From: Serripes groenlandicus
Taxonomy: Eukaryota > Mollusca > Bivalvia > Cardiida > Cardiidae
Assembly: GCA_031761405.1 (NCBI GenBank)
Contig: JASEVX010000001.1
Coordinates: forward strand, 41,034,699-41,098,698
DNA: 64,000 bases
Reading direction: 5' to 3'
Shown one piece after another: positions 11,609-21,051 of the stretch; within the stretch, counting starts at the first letter, position 1; each line of letters begins with the position of its first letter. The notes beneath the pieces were generated by a model. It was not told where the DNA came from. It saw only the letters and a program-made list of their open reading frames with translations, and searched no databases. Made by a program: the position numbers and the translations under genes.

Positions 11609-11720
11609 CGAGTCTTGATGCATACGCAGCTGACGACTTTTGAAAACGTTGTGATCAAACGATAAATTGCTGATGTCGACCACTGTCTCCTTTTGTCACA
11701 GTATTTCCAATTCTAGTCGT
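11609..11720 (+). mobile_element. Hairpin MITE family A, fragment
   Basis: 'gctgacgacttttgaaaacg' then 'ttgtgatcaaacgataaatt' and 'ctccttttgtcacagtattt' match the centre of family A. Both ends are degraded. Confidence 0.5.
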
Positions 11721-11934
11721 CATTTGTAGATTCTACTACCATGTATATTCATGGAGATTTTCTTTCCCATCGTATGCATACATGTTGAGAGATGGAACAA
11801 ATGGGTTAATTTCAGGGATCTTCAGATAATTTATTTTCCTTTCTTTTTTTTATATTTCACTTTCTAGAATAATGTGATAAGAGCACAACCAAATTAATTA
11901 AAAAAAACCCAGAGAAAACAGCTGAAGTGCCATA

Positions 11935-12420
11935 TGAGTCGTCCCGCGATAAAACCAACATTGTGGACTCTGCGTAAAGTATCGACCCGGATCAGTCTAA
12001 ACATGCCACACAGGCTTACCCGGACCGACACTGTTCGTATCCTGTGGATTTTCTGTTTCAGGAATAACTACTGTATACATCTATCCCCCTAAGACGGAAT
12101 GTGTCGGCCGGATCAGTCTGCGCGGACAGCGCAGGCTGATCTGGTCGATACATTACGCAGATGTCTATCGCCGCAGCTGCATTGTGGACTCTGCGTAAAG
12201 TATCGACCCGGATCAGCATAAGCATGCCGCGCAGGCTTACCCGGATAGACACTTTTCGCCTTTTGTGGGTTTTTCTGTTTCAGGCATCATTACTCTATAC
12301 CTCTAAACCCCTGAGACGGAAAGTGTCGGCTCGGATCAGTCTGCGCGGACTGCGCAGACTGATCTGGGTCGATACATTACGCAGAGGCAATAACGTTGGT
12401 TTTCTCGACGGACGGCTCAT
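11935..12420. mobile_element. Composite of two family B MITEs
   Basis: The left unit (from ATGAGTCGTCCCGCGA) runs to 'cattacgcagatgtctatcg' and is fused through 'ccgcagctgc' at 12171-12180 to a second unit starting 'attgtggactctgcgtaaag', which ends TCGACGGACGGCTCAT at 12420. The same 'atgtctatcgccgcagctgc' junction (as 'atgtgtatcg...') sits inside the hAT-like element at 14304, so the two loci share a recombination history. Confidence 0.7.
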
Positions 12421-13107
12421 ACACTCAAAAGTGTGCACTTTTTAATTTTAAATATTGCACGTGCAGCCCGCGGAAAATGTACATGTCACCGGAAACGTGT
12501 ATGGGGGTAATCCTTAATGCTTATACAAAGGGAAAATCACATTTGAATTCACATCGTACAACGAACATGCCTAGATTGAATGGAAATCAGCGAATTCTAG
12601 CATTAACGATGCTTGCTCGTGGCGACAACGTAACTAACGTTAGTAGGGCGTTAGTATGCCACAGACACACAGTAATTCGGTTGCGCCAACGTTTCCAGCA
12701 AACAGGTGGTGTAGCAGATCGCTGCAGATCTGGTAGACCTAGGGTAACAAATCAACAAACGGACAGGTTTATTACGTTGACGCACATTCGACGTCCTTTT
12801 CAAACGGCGTCTAGTACTGCAAGGCAGTACGGTATCAGCAGACAGACCGGATTGCGTTGGCAGGATTGCAATTAAAACAACGTAAAATTCCAAACTGAAC
12901 ACAGTCTGATTCTCAGAGTAGCCTTGCAACTTTGATTTTAACACTCCGTCCTTTCTCGTTAAAACGAGCGCAACTCAAAATCTAAAATGTTCGCCATATT
13001 GTACGTAAGCAGATCTCAACTTTGGCACCAAATATATAGGCTTTCAGAAAAGTAGTCGATGAAAAATCACAGAAAAGAAAGTGCACACTTTCTTTTGGAA
13101 CCGAGTA
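12420..13107 (+). mobile_element. Tc1/mariner-like remnant, 688 bp
   Basis: The left end TACACTCAAAAGTGTGCACT pairs imperfectly with the right end, which on the minus strand reads TACTCGGTTCC then AAAAGAAAGTGTGCACTTTC. The left copy has lost about 10 bases of the repeat. TA occurs at both edges (12420-12421, 13106-13107), as expected for Tc1/mariner. A transposase N-terminus lies inside. At about 690 bp it is far shorter than a typical 1.3-1.7 kb autonomous element, so the catalytic part is deleted. It directly abuts the right end of a family B MITE. Confidence 0.75.
12567..12875 (+). pseudogene. Truncated Tc1-like transposase, DNA-binding region only
   Basis: From the ATG at 12567 (start MPRLNGNQR) the frame encodes 102 residues. 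Residues ~5-45 look like the first helix-turn-helix of a Tc1-family transposase. 'RSGRPR' at about residues 54-59 is the GRPR linker found between the two HTH units, and residues ~65-98 resemble the second HTH ending 'YGISRQT'. In an intact protein the DDE/DDD nuclease domain would follow; here a stop comes first and no catalytic domain is seen. The frame is open further upstream to 12396 but that part is MITE sequence, so 12567 is the preferred start. It cannot be an active transposase. A domesticated DNA-binding role is conceivable but nothing supports it. Confidence 0.75.
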
Positions 13108-13410
13108 TATATGAACAGGTTAAGTCGAGTTACGGATCTTCAACAATAGTTTGTTCTATACATGTAGCCATCAAACATTGTTCGGTTCTTAAAACAGTTA
13201 CAAGGTATTTTCAACAAAGATAGTAAAAGGAATCGTTTGTTAAGTAGCAAAAGAAATAGAATTGCTGTCAGGTTTTCATGTTCCTGCAAACGATTTGGAT
13301 TTTCTTCCAGATTATATCTGGTTTAAGGAAAATTGACAAACCTCCATTAAAACCGACTTAGATCGTGTCCGACCAATGTATATCTTGATTTACAATTCTC
13401 GTCGTATTTA
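13108..13410. other. No recognised feature
   Basis: Unique-looking AT-rich sequence between the Tc1 remnant and the next MITE. Confidence 0.4.
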
Positions 13411-13660
13411 ACCCTTTACCTCATGTAGACGCTTTCTGACGCCTCTGCAGCAGACGGCTATTTGAAAACATAGTGACAAAAGAAGAAATTGCACAAAACG
13501 TGCAATTTCTCCTTTTGCCACAATGTTTTCCACTTTTAGTCATAGGTTATCCATTCAATTATAGAGATTTTCTACTTTTTTACAAACAAAATATGTTCAA
13601 AGTCGTCTGCTGCAGAATTGTCGTATGAGGGAAAGGGCTTTTAAAACCGCTGAAGCTAAT
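13411..13660. mobile_element. Hairpin MITE family A, near-complete
   Basis: It begins 'ttaaccctttacctcatgta' and ends 'gtcgtatgagggaaaggg', imperfect inverted termini. The centre has the palindrome 'gaaattgcacaaaacgtgca' closing with 'atttctcc', flanked by 'gtgacaaaagaa' and 'ccttttgccacaatg'. Subterminal 'tctgcagcagacggc' pairs with 'gtcgtctgctgcagaa'. Non-coding. Confidence 0.75.
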
Positions 13661-14298
13661 CAGAAACAGTGTAGCTATTCGTTTGGATCATACAGGATGG
13701 ATTCAGGAACGAACCTTGACCCATACTTGTCACTTCTATTCTCGAAATAGTTATCCTCGAATTCGGGGCAATCAGAGAGTAAGGTGGGCGGATCCAATAA
13801 TGGAATCAAGTTTCCGAGCGTTTTTTAACACTGATTGGATGATCATGTGACAACACGCAATTTATGTCATGTGATCTAGTCTAGTTTGTGCCAATTGATA
13901 CAACAATTTAGAACCTTGTTTTTTTTTGCGAAGCATCTCTCCTGGACTATCAACTCATTATTAAACAATCCGAAGGAAAGTATAAGCTAAATTCTTCACA
14001 TACCAAAATCAATTCAGTTTTGATTTCAGCAAATGGGTTAATATTGCATAATTTCATCTGTAGCATTACTTTAATCTGTTCACACATACGGCAAATCTAC
14101 AATAATTCGGCACAACAATGCAACATCTATGTAAGTGAACATATATTATCATTCATTAGAGTTGAAATGGTGAATACAAGAGAAATTGTTCATTATGAGC
14201 AAAACCCACTTTAGCCACAATGTTTTCTCGCGGGACGGCTCATATCCTTGGAAATTGGTTTCAATAATTTGTTTGTTGGAATAGTGTTCAATGTCGTG
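13661..14298. other. No recognised gene
   Basis: Unique-looking sequence with short family traces: 'ttgttcattatgagcaaaac' near 14186 from family A, and 'ctcgcgggacggctcatat' near 14227 from the right end of family B. Confidence 0.4.
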
Positions 14299-14303
14299 TT
14301 CGG

Positions 14304-14658
14304 CAGGGGCGTAGCTTGGCAATAATCAATGTGTAGGCCGTCTCGTAAGAAAATCAAATTTGTGGAATCTGAGTAAGGTATCGACCCGGATCAGCCTAAG
14401 CATGCCACACAGGCGTACCCGGATATACACTTTTCGCCTCCTGTGGATTTTCTGTTTCAGGAATCACTACTTTATCTATTCCCCCCCCCCCCCCCCCCTT
14501 AGACGGAATGTGCCGGCCGGATCAGTCTGCGCGGACAGCGCAGGCTGATCTGGTCGATACATTACGCAGATGTGTATCGCCGCAGCTGCAATTTGGGGCA
14601 TTTTTAGAAAAAATGTGTAGGCACGTGCCTACAGTGCCTAAAGGGAGCTACGCCGCTG
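14304..14658. mobile_element. hAT-like chimeric MITE, copy 1 (355 bp)
   Basis: The terminal inverted repeats are CAGGGGCGTAGCT at the left and AGCTACGCCGCTG at the right, flanked by a 5-bp direct repeat TTCGG (14299-14303 and 14659-14663). CAGGGGCGTAGC-type ends resemble hAT elements, some of which make 5-bp rather than 8-bp duplications. Between 32 bases of left end and about 80 bases of right end lies a family B MITE segment (14336-14580). The family's central C5 tract has expanded here to 18 C (14481-14498). The second copy at 46128 has the same internal junctions. Confidence 0.75.
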
Positions 14659-14739
14659 TTCGGCATGTCGGTTTCCTTTTGTAATGTATTCTCGCGCACC
14701 GATGCATCGGTCGATATTTCAGAAGCTATTACTGCCTTT

Positions 14740-14830
14740 TTTAAAGACCCAACCGGGAATTGAATCCTGTTCTCTCGTTTCCAGTGCGACCGCTTGAATC
14801 ACGACACCAAAGATACGGTTACGCGTGAAG
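14740..14830 (-). mobile_element. tRNA-like SINE fragment, minus strand
   Basis: On the minus strand 'tggtgtcgtgattcaagcgg' resembles an A-box region and 'caggattcaattcccggttg' a B-box/T-arm region at tRNA spacing. The adjacent 'ggggccgtattcaccga' occurs in many molluscan repeats as far as I recall. Not a functional tRNA. Confidence 0.4.
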
Positions 14831-14988
14831 GACGATGCGACGTGGGGCCGTATTCACCGACCGTTCGTTATACCATTTTAATTCTAATTCAAAATTAAAA
14901 ATGAAATTCCATTTCTTACTGACCATGCCATTTGATTTAGCCCTTTAGAATGTGTGTTTTTGCAATTTATAATATTTCTCAGCTCAGT

Positions 14989-15245
14989 TCGTGCTGCCAG
15001 GCTGCTCTTTTCGTGATGCCAGACTACCACGCTGTCAGAATGCTAACTTCACGCTGCCAGACTGCCACGCTGCCAGGCTGCTAAAACTTCACGCTGTCAG
15101 GCTGCCAGACTGCCAGACTGCTAACTTCACGCTGCCAGGCTGCCAGACTGCCAGACTGCTAACTTCACGCTGCCAGGCTGCCAGACTGCCAGACTGCTAA
15201 CTTCACGCTGCCAGGCTGCCAGACTGCCAGACTGCTAACTTCACG
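14989..15245 (+). repeat. 38-bp minisatellite with inner GCTGCCAG repeats
   Basis: The unit is 'acttcacgctgccaggctgc' followed by 'cagactgccagactgcta' (38 bases). Four clean units occupy about 15085-15245, with degenerate ones from 14989. Each contains several 8-10-bp 'gctgccag(a/g)ct' subrepeats, so the array is hierarchical. The 69-codon frame across it is an artefact. Confidence 0.85.
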
Positions 15246-15512
15246 GACATCTATTATGTATTAACCCGGCTACGATTCTTAGATTTTGATTCACAATTGA
15301 CATTTATCAAACATTCTAGAATCTATGAAACTATGCGATTCACAGCTTGAGAGAAAACCGCTCGGGTTTTAGAGTGTGTCATCTTGTTTTGGAAAGGATT
15401 CATTTATTATATTGATATTCAGCCTTGAAGAGGCGACAAAACAAGATGATTCTGAGAAATATATCTTGCAACAAACAGATATGGGAGACACCAGGCTTCA
15501 CATGACACCTTT
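15246..15512. other. No recognised feature
   Basis: No clear repeat or coding signal. The frame at 15376-15624 runs into the MITE that follows. Confidence 0.4.
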
Positions 15513-15700
15513 TAACCCTTTCGCTGCCAAGGGCAGTTATTTTATCTTTGCAAACAATGCAGATTCAGGCGAGACAGCTCGTAACGAGCTGTCTCTCCTG
15601 AAATCTGCAGTGTTTGTCACTTAGACATACAAATTTACCAAATTTCCTGTTGGGTGAAATATCGAGTGTTCCAATATTTAACATGGAAGAGTCGAGATAA
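15513..15700. mobile_element. Hairpin MITE family D, copy 1
   Basis: Starts 'ttaaccctttcgctgccaag'. The centre is a hairpin: 'cagattcaggcgagacagct' and 'agctgtctctcctgaaatct' around CGTAACG. Flanks contain 'tttgcaaacaatg' and the inverted 'cagtgtttg'. The right end is not clear. Related copies lie at 16275 and 51736. Confidence 0.65.
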
Positions 15701-16062
15701 TGAAATACGGCAGTGAAAAAGTTAGATTTAATCTGCTGAGTAATCTGTTTTACAAACAAAAAACAGGGTCTGAGAGACAACGGAATTCAATTAGAATGTT
15801 TAGATGCTGCTGAAAAAATTGTTTTGCGATCATAGATCTGTAATAACATAAATACAAGTTGTTATTTCCCCTACTTTAATCTAACTTTCGCCGGAAAGAA
15901 ATGGGCCAGTTAGTTCGATGTTGAAAATGGTATATATATTTAGTATACTTTCTCATGTTTGGAAGGTCCAAGTTTACCAAATAGTCCCTGCAAAAAACGG
16001 TGTGTACGCACACATGAGTGTATACCATCACCAGACTGCATCAAGTATGTGACAATGAGCTT
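15701..16062. other. No recognised feature
   Basis: AT-rich. A 'ccaagtttaccaaatagt' trace near 15967 resembles family D flank ('aaatttaccaaatttcc'). Confidence 0.35.
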
Positions 16063-16273
16063 TAACCCTTTCCCTCATACGACAATTCTGCAGCAGACGA
16101 ATTTGAACATATTTTGTCAAATAATGGAAAATCTCTATAATTGAATGGAACAGTGGAACTAAAAGTGGAAAACATTGTGACAAAAAAAGAAATTGCACGT
16201 TTTGTGCAATTTCTCCTTTTGTTACTATGTTTTCAAAACGCCGTCTGCTGCAGAGGCGTCAGAAAGCTTCAGT
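16063..16273. mobile_element. Hairpin MITE family A copy
   Basis: Begins 'tttaaccctttccctcatac' and includes 'gcagcagacga', then the perfect palindrome 'gaaattgcacgttttgtgca' closing with 'atttctcc', and 'cgccgtctgctgcagaggcg' at the right. Internal order is permuted relative to the 13411 copy, consistent with the two hairpin halves being interchangeable. Confidence 0.7.
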
Positions 16274-16274
16274 A

Positions 16275-16460
16275 AGTCGACACTTCCATGTTGAAAATTG
16301 GACCACTCCATCTTTGATCAAACAGGAAATTTGGTAAAATGTAATACGTAAGTGGTAAACAATGCAGATTTCAGGAGAGACAGCTCATTATGAACTGTCT
16401 CACCTGAATCTGCATTGTTTGCAAACGTCTTTAGTTGCTTTTGGCAATGAAAAGGTTAAC
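16275..16460. mobile_element. Hairpin MITE family D, copy 2
   Basis: Central hairpin 'gcagatttcaggagagacag' with 'ctgtctcacctgaatctgca' around 'ctcattatgaa', flanked by 'gtaaacaat' and 'attgtttgc', ending 'tggcaatgaaaaggttaa'. Confidence 0.65.
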
Positions 16461-16473
16461 TCATGTAAATATA

Positions 16474-16580
16474 TCGAGGGCTTGGCGTGAATCAGTTGTA
16501 ACTAAAAACCTATTTTGAAAACCCTGGTTTAGGGGCAATTTTAACCCCTTTGTAAACAATGCAAATTTAAGTGACAATTA
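16474..16580. mobile_element. Family C MITE, left half only
   Basis: TCGAGGGCTTGGCGTGAATC followed by 'aaaaccctggtttaggggca' and 'tttgtaaacaatgcaaattt' matches the left half of the 7429 and 31381 elements. The right half is absent. Confidence 0.65.
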
Positions 16581-16832
16581 AAGGTTGAAACTTGAATCCC
16601 GATGAAAGAGCGTTCAAATAACTAACTTATGGGGCAGTAATAGTGCGTTTGTTGACTGCTTACCCCACATTGGTTCAAGTTTTTATCACAATTAGTTGAC
16701 ATATGAGATATTAATTGTCATTAAGCATAAGTCTATTAACAAATATAACCTCAAGAAATACATTGCACTTGTTTATGTTAGATAATCTCTATGAACTAAA
16801 TCTTATCCTACTGTACGCGACACTAAACCGCA

Positions 16833-17118
16833 TTAATGGTGTAGTGGTAGTATACATAAAGCGTACGCCACGTTACAGGAGATCGAGGGTTCGATCCACG
16901 TGGTAGCGGCCAATCTACCAACTCGTGTGTCTCTTGGCTTTCTCACACCAGTACTCCCCCACACAACATGTCAGACCATTGTTGGTAGACGAATGACGCT
17001 TGTCATAACGACTTTCGTCAAACGTCGGAAAGACTGTTGATCGAGCGGGGGTTCAAACTCGTAACACCTGCATTGACAGCCCGTTGTCGCTGCAGACTAA
17101 GCTACCGGGGCTCGGCAG
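16833..17118 (+). mobile_element. tRNA-derived SINE with a second tRNA-like end
   Basis: The 5' end has an A box TGGTGTAGTGG (about 16838-16848) and a B box GGGTTCGATCCAC (about 16887-16899). The body ('cttggctttctcacaccagt', 'gacgaatgacgcttgtcata', 'gtcaaacgtcggaaagac') matches the element at 49553. The 3' part (17040-17115) contains 'gggggttcaaactcgtaaca' and 'agactaagctaccggggctc', which read on the minus strand as another tRNA-like A/B-box pair. The SINE may therefore have tRNA-like heads in opposite orientations, or be a nested pair. Confidence 0.65.
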
Positions 17119-17632
17119 CACGACTGTTTGTTACCAATGCGAACAGCGACGTAACATATTGCCCTGCAGTTTAATATTGGTATACATATTGTGTGTGTGT
17201 TACTCATTTGTCAATGGTTAGTAAAAAGCCTTGTCGATAAACACAGTAAAGCGAGGAATTCATCTCAAACGATAACTCCTTTTGAAACAATATCATCAGT
17301 TGTCGTTTACTGCAAATGCACAAAAACAGCATCTGCATGCATATTCATATGGTAACATGGTTAACATGGTTAACACACTAATCTTAGTCGTTTATCCTAA
17401 TCGATGATTTCACATAAATCATGCGGGAAAAATCGTTTCGTTGTCTTGTCTTATAGTGCAGATTTACGGGAAGAAAGATAGACACGCCGAGACCTTACAA
17501 ACCCATATCCCGCAGAATTCCTACGACCGCTAGCGTCATCTCTGATTGGTGACTTATTCGTAGGTGTAAATGGACCAGCCTTTGCTCAAAACGGATAAAA
17601 AGGGTAGTAAAATGTTTGACCAGGTTTGGACG
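17119..17632. other. No recognised feature
   Basis: Contains a short duplicated 'aacatggtt' near 17352 and nothing else of note. Confidence 0.4.
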
Positions 17633-17863
17633 TTAACCCTTTCCCTCATATAGACGCTTTCTGACGCCTCTGCAGCAGACGGCTTTTTGAAAACATAGTG
17701 ACAAAAGAAGAAATTGCTCAAAACGAGCAATTTCTCCTTTTGCCACAATGTTTTCCACTTTTAGTCATAGGTTATCCATTCAAGTATAGAGATTTTTCTT
17801 TTTTTGACAAAATATGTTCAAAGTCGTCTGCTGCAGAATTGTCGTATGAGGGAAAGGGTTAAA
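17633..17863. mobile_element. Hairpin MITE family A, complete copy
   Basis: Termini TTAACCCTTTCCCTCATA and TATGAGGGAAAGGGTTAA are inverted. Centre: 'gaaattgctcaaaacgagca' palindrome. Right half: 'acaaaatatgttcaaagtcg', 'tctgctgcagaattgtcgta'. About 230 bp with no coding capacity. It is the best representative of the family here. Confidence 0.8.
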
Positions 17864-18052
17864 GAAGACGGCGTTTTGAAAACATAGTGACAAAAGAAGA
17901 AATTGCACAAAACGTGCAATTTCTCCTTTTGACACAATGTTTTCTACTTTTAGTCATAGGTTATCCATTCAATTATAGAGATTTTTCATTTTTTGACAAA
18001 ATATGTTCAAAGTCGTCTGCTGCAGAATGGTCGTATGAGGGAAAGTGTTAAG
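17864..18052. mobile_element. Hairpin MITE family A, tandem second copy
   Basis: Follows the previous copy directly, lacking the left terminus ('aagaagacggcgttttgaaa' onward) but with the same right half ending 'cgtatgagggaaagtgtta'. The two share the 'ttagtcataggttatccatt' segment, so this looks like a tandem duplication or unequal exchange. Confidence 0.75.
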
Positions 18053-18132
18053 AACATGTAGTGTTTCCAATTACGGTCGTGCATGATACGATACACCATT
18101 GTTGTCAAGAGACGTGCACAGAAGGATAAATG

Positions 18133-18335
18133 TTTACCCTGGCCATCATACAACAAATCTGTAGCAGACGACTTTGAAAATATTTACGCGAAAATATGAA
18201 ACATCTTTATAAATGATAATTCGATAATCATGCGAATATTGTCGAAAACATTGTGGCAAAAGGAGAACGTTTTCTGCAATTTCTCCTTATGTCACGATGT
18301 GTTCAAAAGTCGTCTGCTACATATGCACAGCTAGT
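18133..18335. mobile_element. Hairpin MITE family A, diverged
   Basis: 'tttaccctggccatcataca' start, 'gtagcagacgactttgaaaa', imperfect central 'gagaacgttttctgcaattt', and 'aaaagtcgtctgctacatat' end. Confidence 0.65.
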
Positions 18336-18709
18336 TGCCTTGTTCTCGGCTAACTTTAAAGGTGTTGAAACGTCTTTGAAAATTCGAATATATGAATGAC
18401 TCAGATTGGTTGGTAAATTTGAGATCAGAAAATTTAATTGCACATTATAAGCTTATCAACAAATCTAGAGTGCACATTATTAAAGATCCAATGCACACAA
18501 AAACAATCAATTTTAAAGACAGCGGCCCAAATAAGCACATTATTCACTCGTGTTGTCGACATTATATTGAAAGAAGATATTCCGAAAATAACACCTGATT
18601 GTCTACTTACTACATAATTAAAGTCAGGAAATTGTAGGCTTGAAATAGACAGTACATAATTGAAATAGGCAAGAAGTACAAGGGGGTTCCTGTAGTTAAA
18701 CATCGTTTA
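18336..18709. other. No recognised gene
   Basis: Short overlapping frames on both strands around 18392-18703 have no recognisable domain. 'gaaatagacagtacataatt' and 'gaaataggcaagaagtacaa' form a small degenerate direct repeat near 18640-18680. Confidence 0.35.
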
Positions 18710-18943
18710 TAAACCCATTTCCACATGCAGACGCATTCTGAAGCATCTGCAGCAGACGACTTATGAAAACATTATGGCAAAAGGTGAAATTGCTCAAAAC
18801 GAACAATTTCTCCTTTTGTCACACTGTTTTTAACTTCTTTCGGTAATAAAGCGTTCATGTGTACGGAGAGATATTCAGTTCTTTTGTCTAGATGTTTTCA
18901 AAGTCATCTGCTACAGATTTGCTGTATGTGGGAAAGGGTTAAC
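18710..18943. mobile_element. Hairpin MITE family A, complete copy
   Basis: Termini 'taaacccatttccacatgca' and 'gctgtatgtgggaaagggtt' are inverted. Central 'gaaattgctcaaaacgaaca' with 'atttctcc'. Contains 'cagcagacgactt' and 'aagtcatctgctacag'. Confidence 0.75.
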
Positions 18944-20227
18944 ACATCTACAGCATGTGACATTCGGAAACTAAATGTGTCAACGTGGGAAATTACTCAC
19001 CATGAAAACGGTATACTTTTGATGCATTGCTTTTAAATAATTTTATTACTCCTTTTCAGTGAACAAAATAGATGTAGCGATGTATTTATTTACGCTTTTA
19101 GACGGTGATGCAGGAATTATTGTTAAGTGTTTTTAACAATTCCTATTTCCGTTTTTTAATATCTTACTTCAAAACAAAATTCATGAAAATTCACTTAATA
19201 ACTTTTAAAATGCAAAACAATTCTTTAACTGACAGTACTACTCTAATCTCAAGCAATTAGTTATTTAACTTTGCCATTCTTGAATAAAAGTGTCCATAAT
19301 ACGTCTTTGAGCGGTTTTAAAACAAATGCTGGATGTATTATCAGAATTTATTAAATATGAAAACCCATAATCATAAGGCTTCCGTTTCATTTAATGAACC
19401 ACAAAGAGTAAGAGCAATTTGGTATAATAATGTGTAACTGTATACTGTGTGCATTAAACCATCGGTATTATCTGTCAATTTCTAACAAATATCTGAGAAT
19501 CTTTCGAGAGCTATTATCGTCAAATGGTATCGAACGAGTTTACCATACACAGCGACGTTCGAGGTTTCCGTTCGAACACCAAGAATGATTTGCAAACTTA
19601 AATGTGTTTTTCAAAAGCATTTAGATAATAAACACCCCAAACCTCCTCTTCGTAAAGAAGAACCGGAGAAACCATTGTAGTTAAACTTTTCTTTCAACAT
19701 AAAGATTACCCATCGCTCTGAGTACATGATCATCCAAAGCCCTAAAGGCATTATCAATCAATCAAGTTATAGAGAGTCTACCCCAAAGTAAAATCAAAGC
19801 ACTGAAAGTGCTGATGGCCTGGGGACTGCAGGAAGGTTGGAGAAGTAGGGAACATGTGAAAGGAAATAACAATTACAGCTTATGTTTATGTATTTTTTGT
19901 TAAGAAGTTGAAAGATCATATCAAAAATAGTAGATATTATGAAACCGCCAATTTAAAAACAGGAGGACCTTGTTGGCACTATATCGCTCACATGAGTGCA
20001 AGAGCTCACACTTATAAACGTTTAAGACATGAAGATTCAAAGGAAAATATGACAGCAGGTTAAGGGCAGAATGTTTCTTCCGTATTATATTGAGAAATAG
20101 GTCAATGTTAAAACAATTTCCATCAAGTAGAAATAATTCTATATTCCATGTACTATACTGGGAGAAAGTGTTTGATCAATGCAAAACTCATCGCGACAAT
20201 TATTCTGACAACGATTCAAAATGCAAC
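18944..20227. other. No recognised gene
   Basis: About 1.3 kb, AT-rich, without a long frame. 'aatcaatcaatcaag'-type short repeats near 19750 only. Nothing else supported. Confidence 0.4.
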
Positions 20228-20450
20228 CTCCAAAGTGTTATCAAGATTTTCCTTCATTTGGCCTAGTGACCTATTTTCTTTTTACCTTATATGACACATA
20301 CTCGAAAATGGACTAGATATTATCAAGACAAACATTTTGACAAAGTTTCAAGCTGCTGAAGCAAAGAATGCGGCCTGCAGACTATTAACAAGAGTTTCCT
20401 TCAATTTGGCCTAGTGACCTAGTTGTTAACCCGGCATGACCCATATTCGA
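20228..20450 (+). mobile_element. Degenerate molluscan-type interspersed repeat, two fragments
   Basis: 'ttccttcatttggcctagtg' with 'acctattttctttttacc' and, about 140 bases later, 'tccttcaatttggcctagtg' with 'acctagttgttaacccggca' and 'tgacccatattcgaactt' are two copies of one motif. 'tttgacaaagtttcaagctg' lies between. I associate this wording with a repeat common in bivalves; the family name is not recalled. Confidence 0.5.
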
Positions 20451-20455
20451 ACTTG

Positions 20456-20629
20456 TCCGACACTTTCAGTCGCAGGGGATAGAGGTTTAGAGTAACGTTT
20501 CTTGAAATAGAAAATCCACAGGAGGCGAAAAGTATCTGCACGTATTATCCCGCGCGGTATGCTTAGGCTGAACTGGATCGAGACTGTACGTATAGTCCGC
20601 AATGTTGGTTTTCTCGTGGTACGGCTCAA
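20456..20629. mobile_element. 'gagccgt' MITE (family B), truncated
   Basis: Only the right two thirds remain: 'gataga' box, 'aaaatccacaggaggcgaaa', 'tgcttaggctgaactggatc', ending TTCTCGTGGTACGGCTCA. Confidence 0.7.
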
Positions 20630-20861
20630 CTTTGTTTTCTTTTTGTTTATAACATGTATGGAAAAGGATCAACCTGTGTATCCATGCTATATGGGCAAAG
20701 TGGAAATTGCATTAAAGTTGATACCCTCTATGACTTAGTAGCGAACACTTAATGTATGGATTCGCTGTCTGATCTGGTTCTACACTGATCGCAAATGACA
20801 TACGATTGATTTTCATAAAGCACTGCTCAATGCAATTATGTTTCAATCTTGGGAATACCAG

Positions 20862-20884
20862 TGACGTCGCGCAAGCTAACCCGG
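20862..20884 (+). repeat. Left terminal inverted repeat of the giant element
   Basis: Twenty-three bases starting TGACGTCGCGCAAGC are perfectly inverted at 40651-40673. The first eight, TGACGTCA-like when joined to the complement, resemble a CRE-type palindrome. Confidence 0.8.
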
Positions 20885-21051
20885 CACATCAACGTAACGT
20901 CAAATTACGTTAAAATTACGTTAAAATCTTACCGTCGGATAATTTGATACGTTCGTGGTATACTGTTTGACAGTAGGGGCCGTTTTGAATAATTTAAACA
21001 TATTTCATTTTTTTAAATAAAAAATTAAAAGTACATGTATCACAATAGCAA

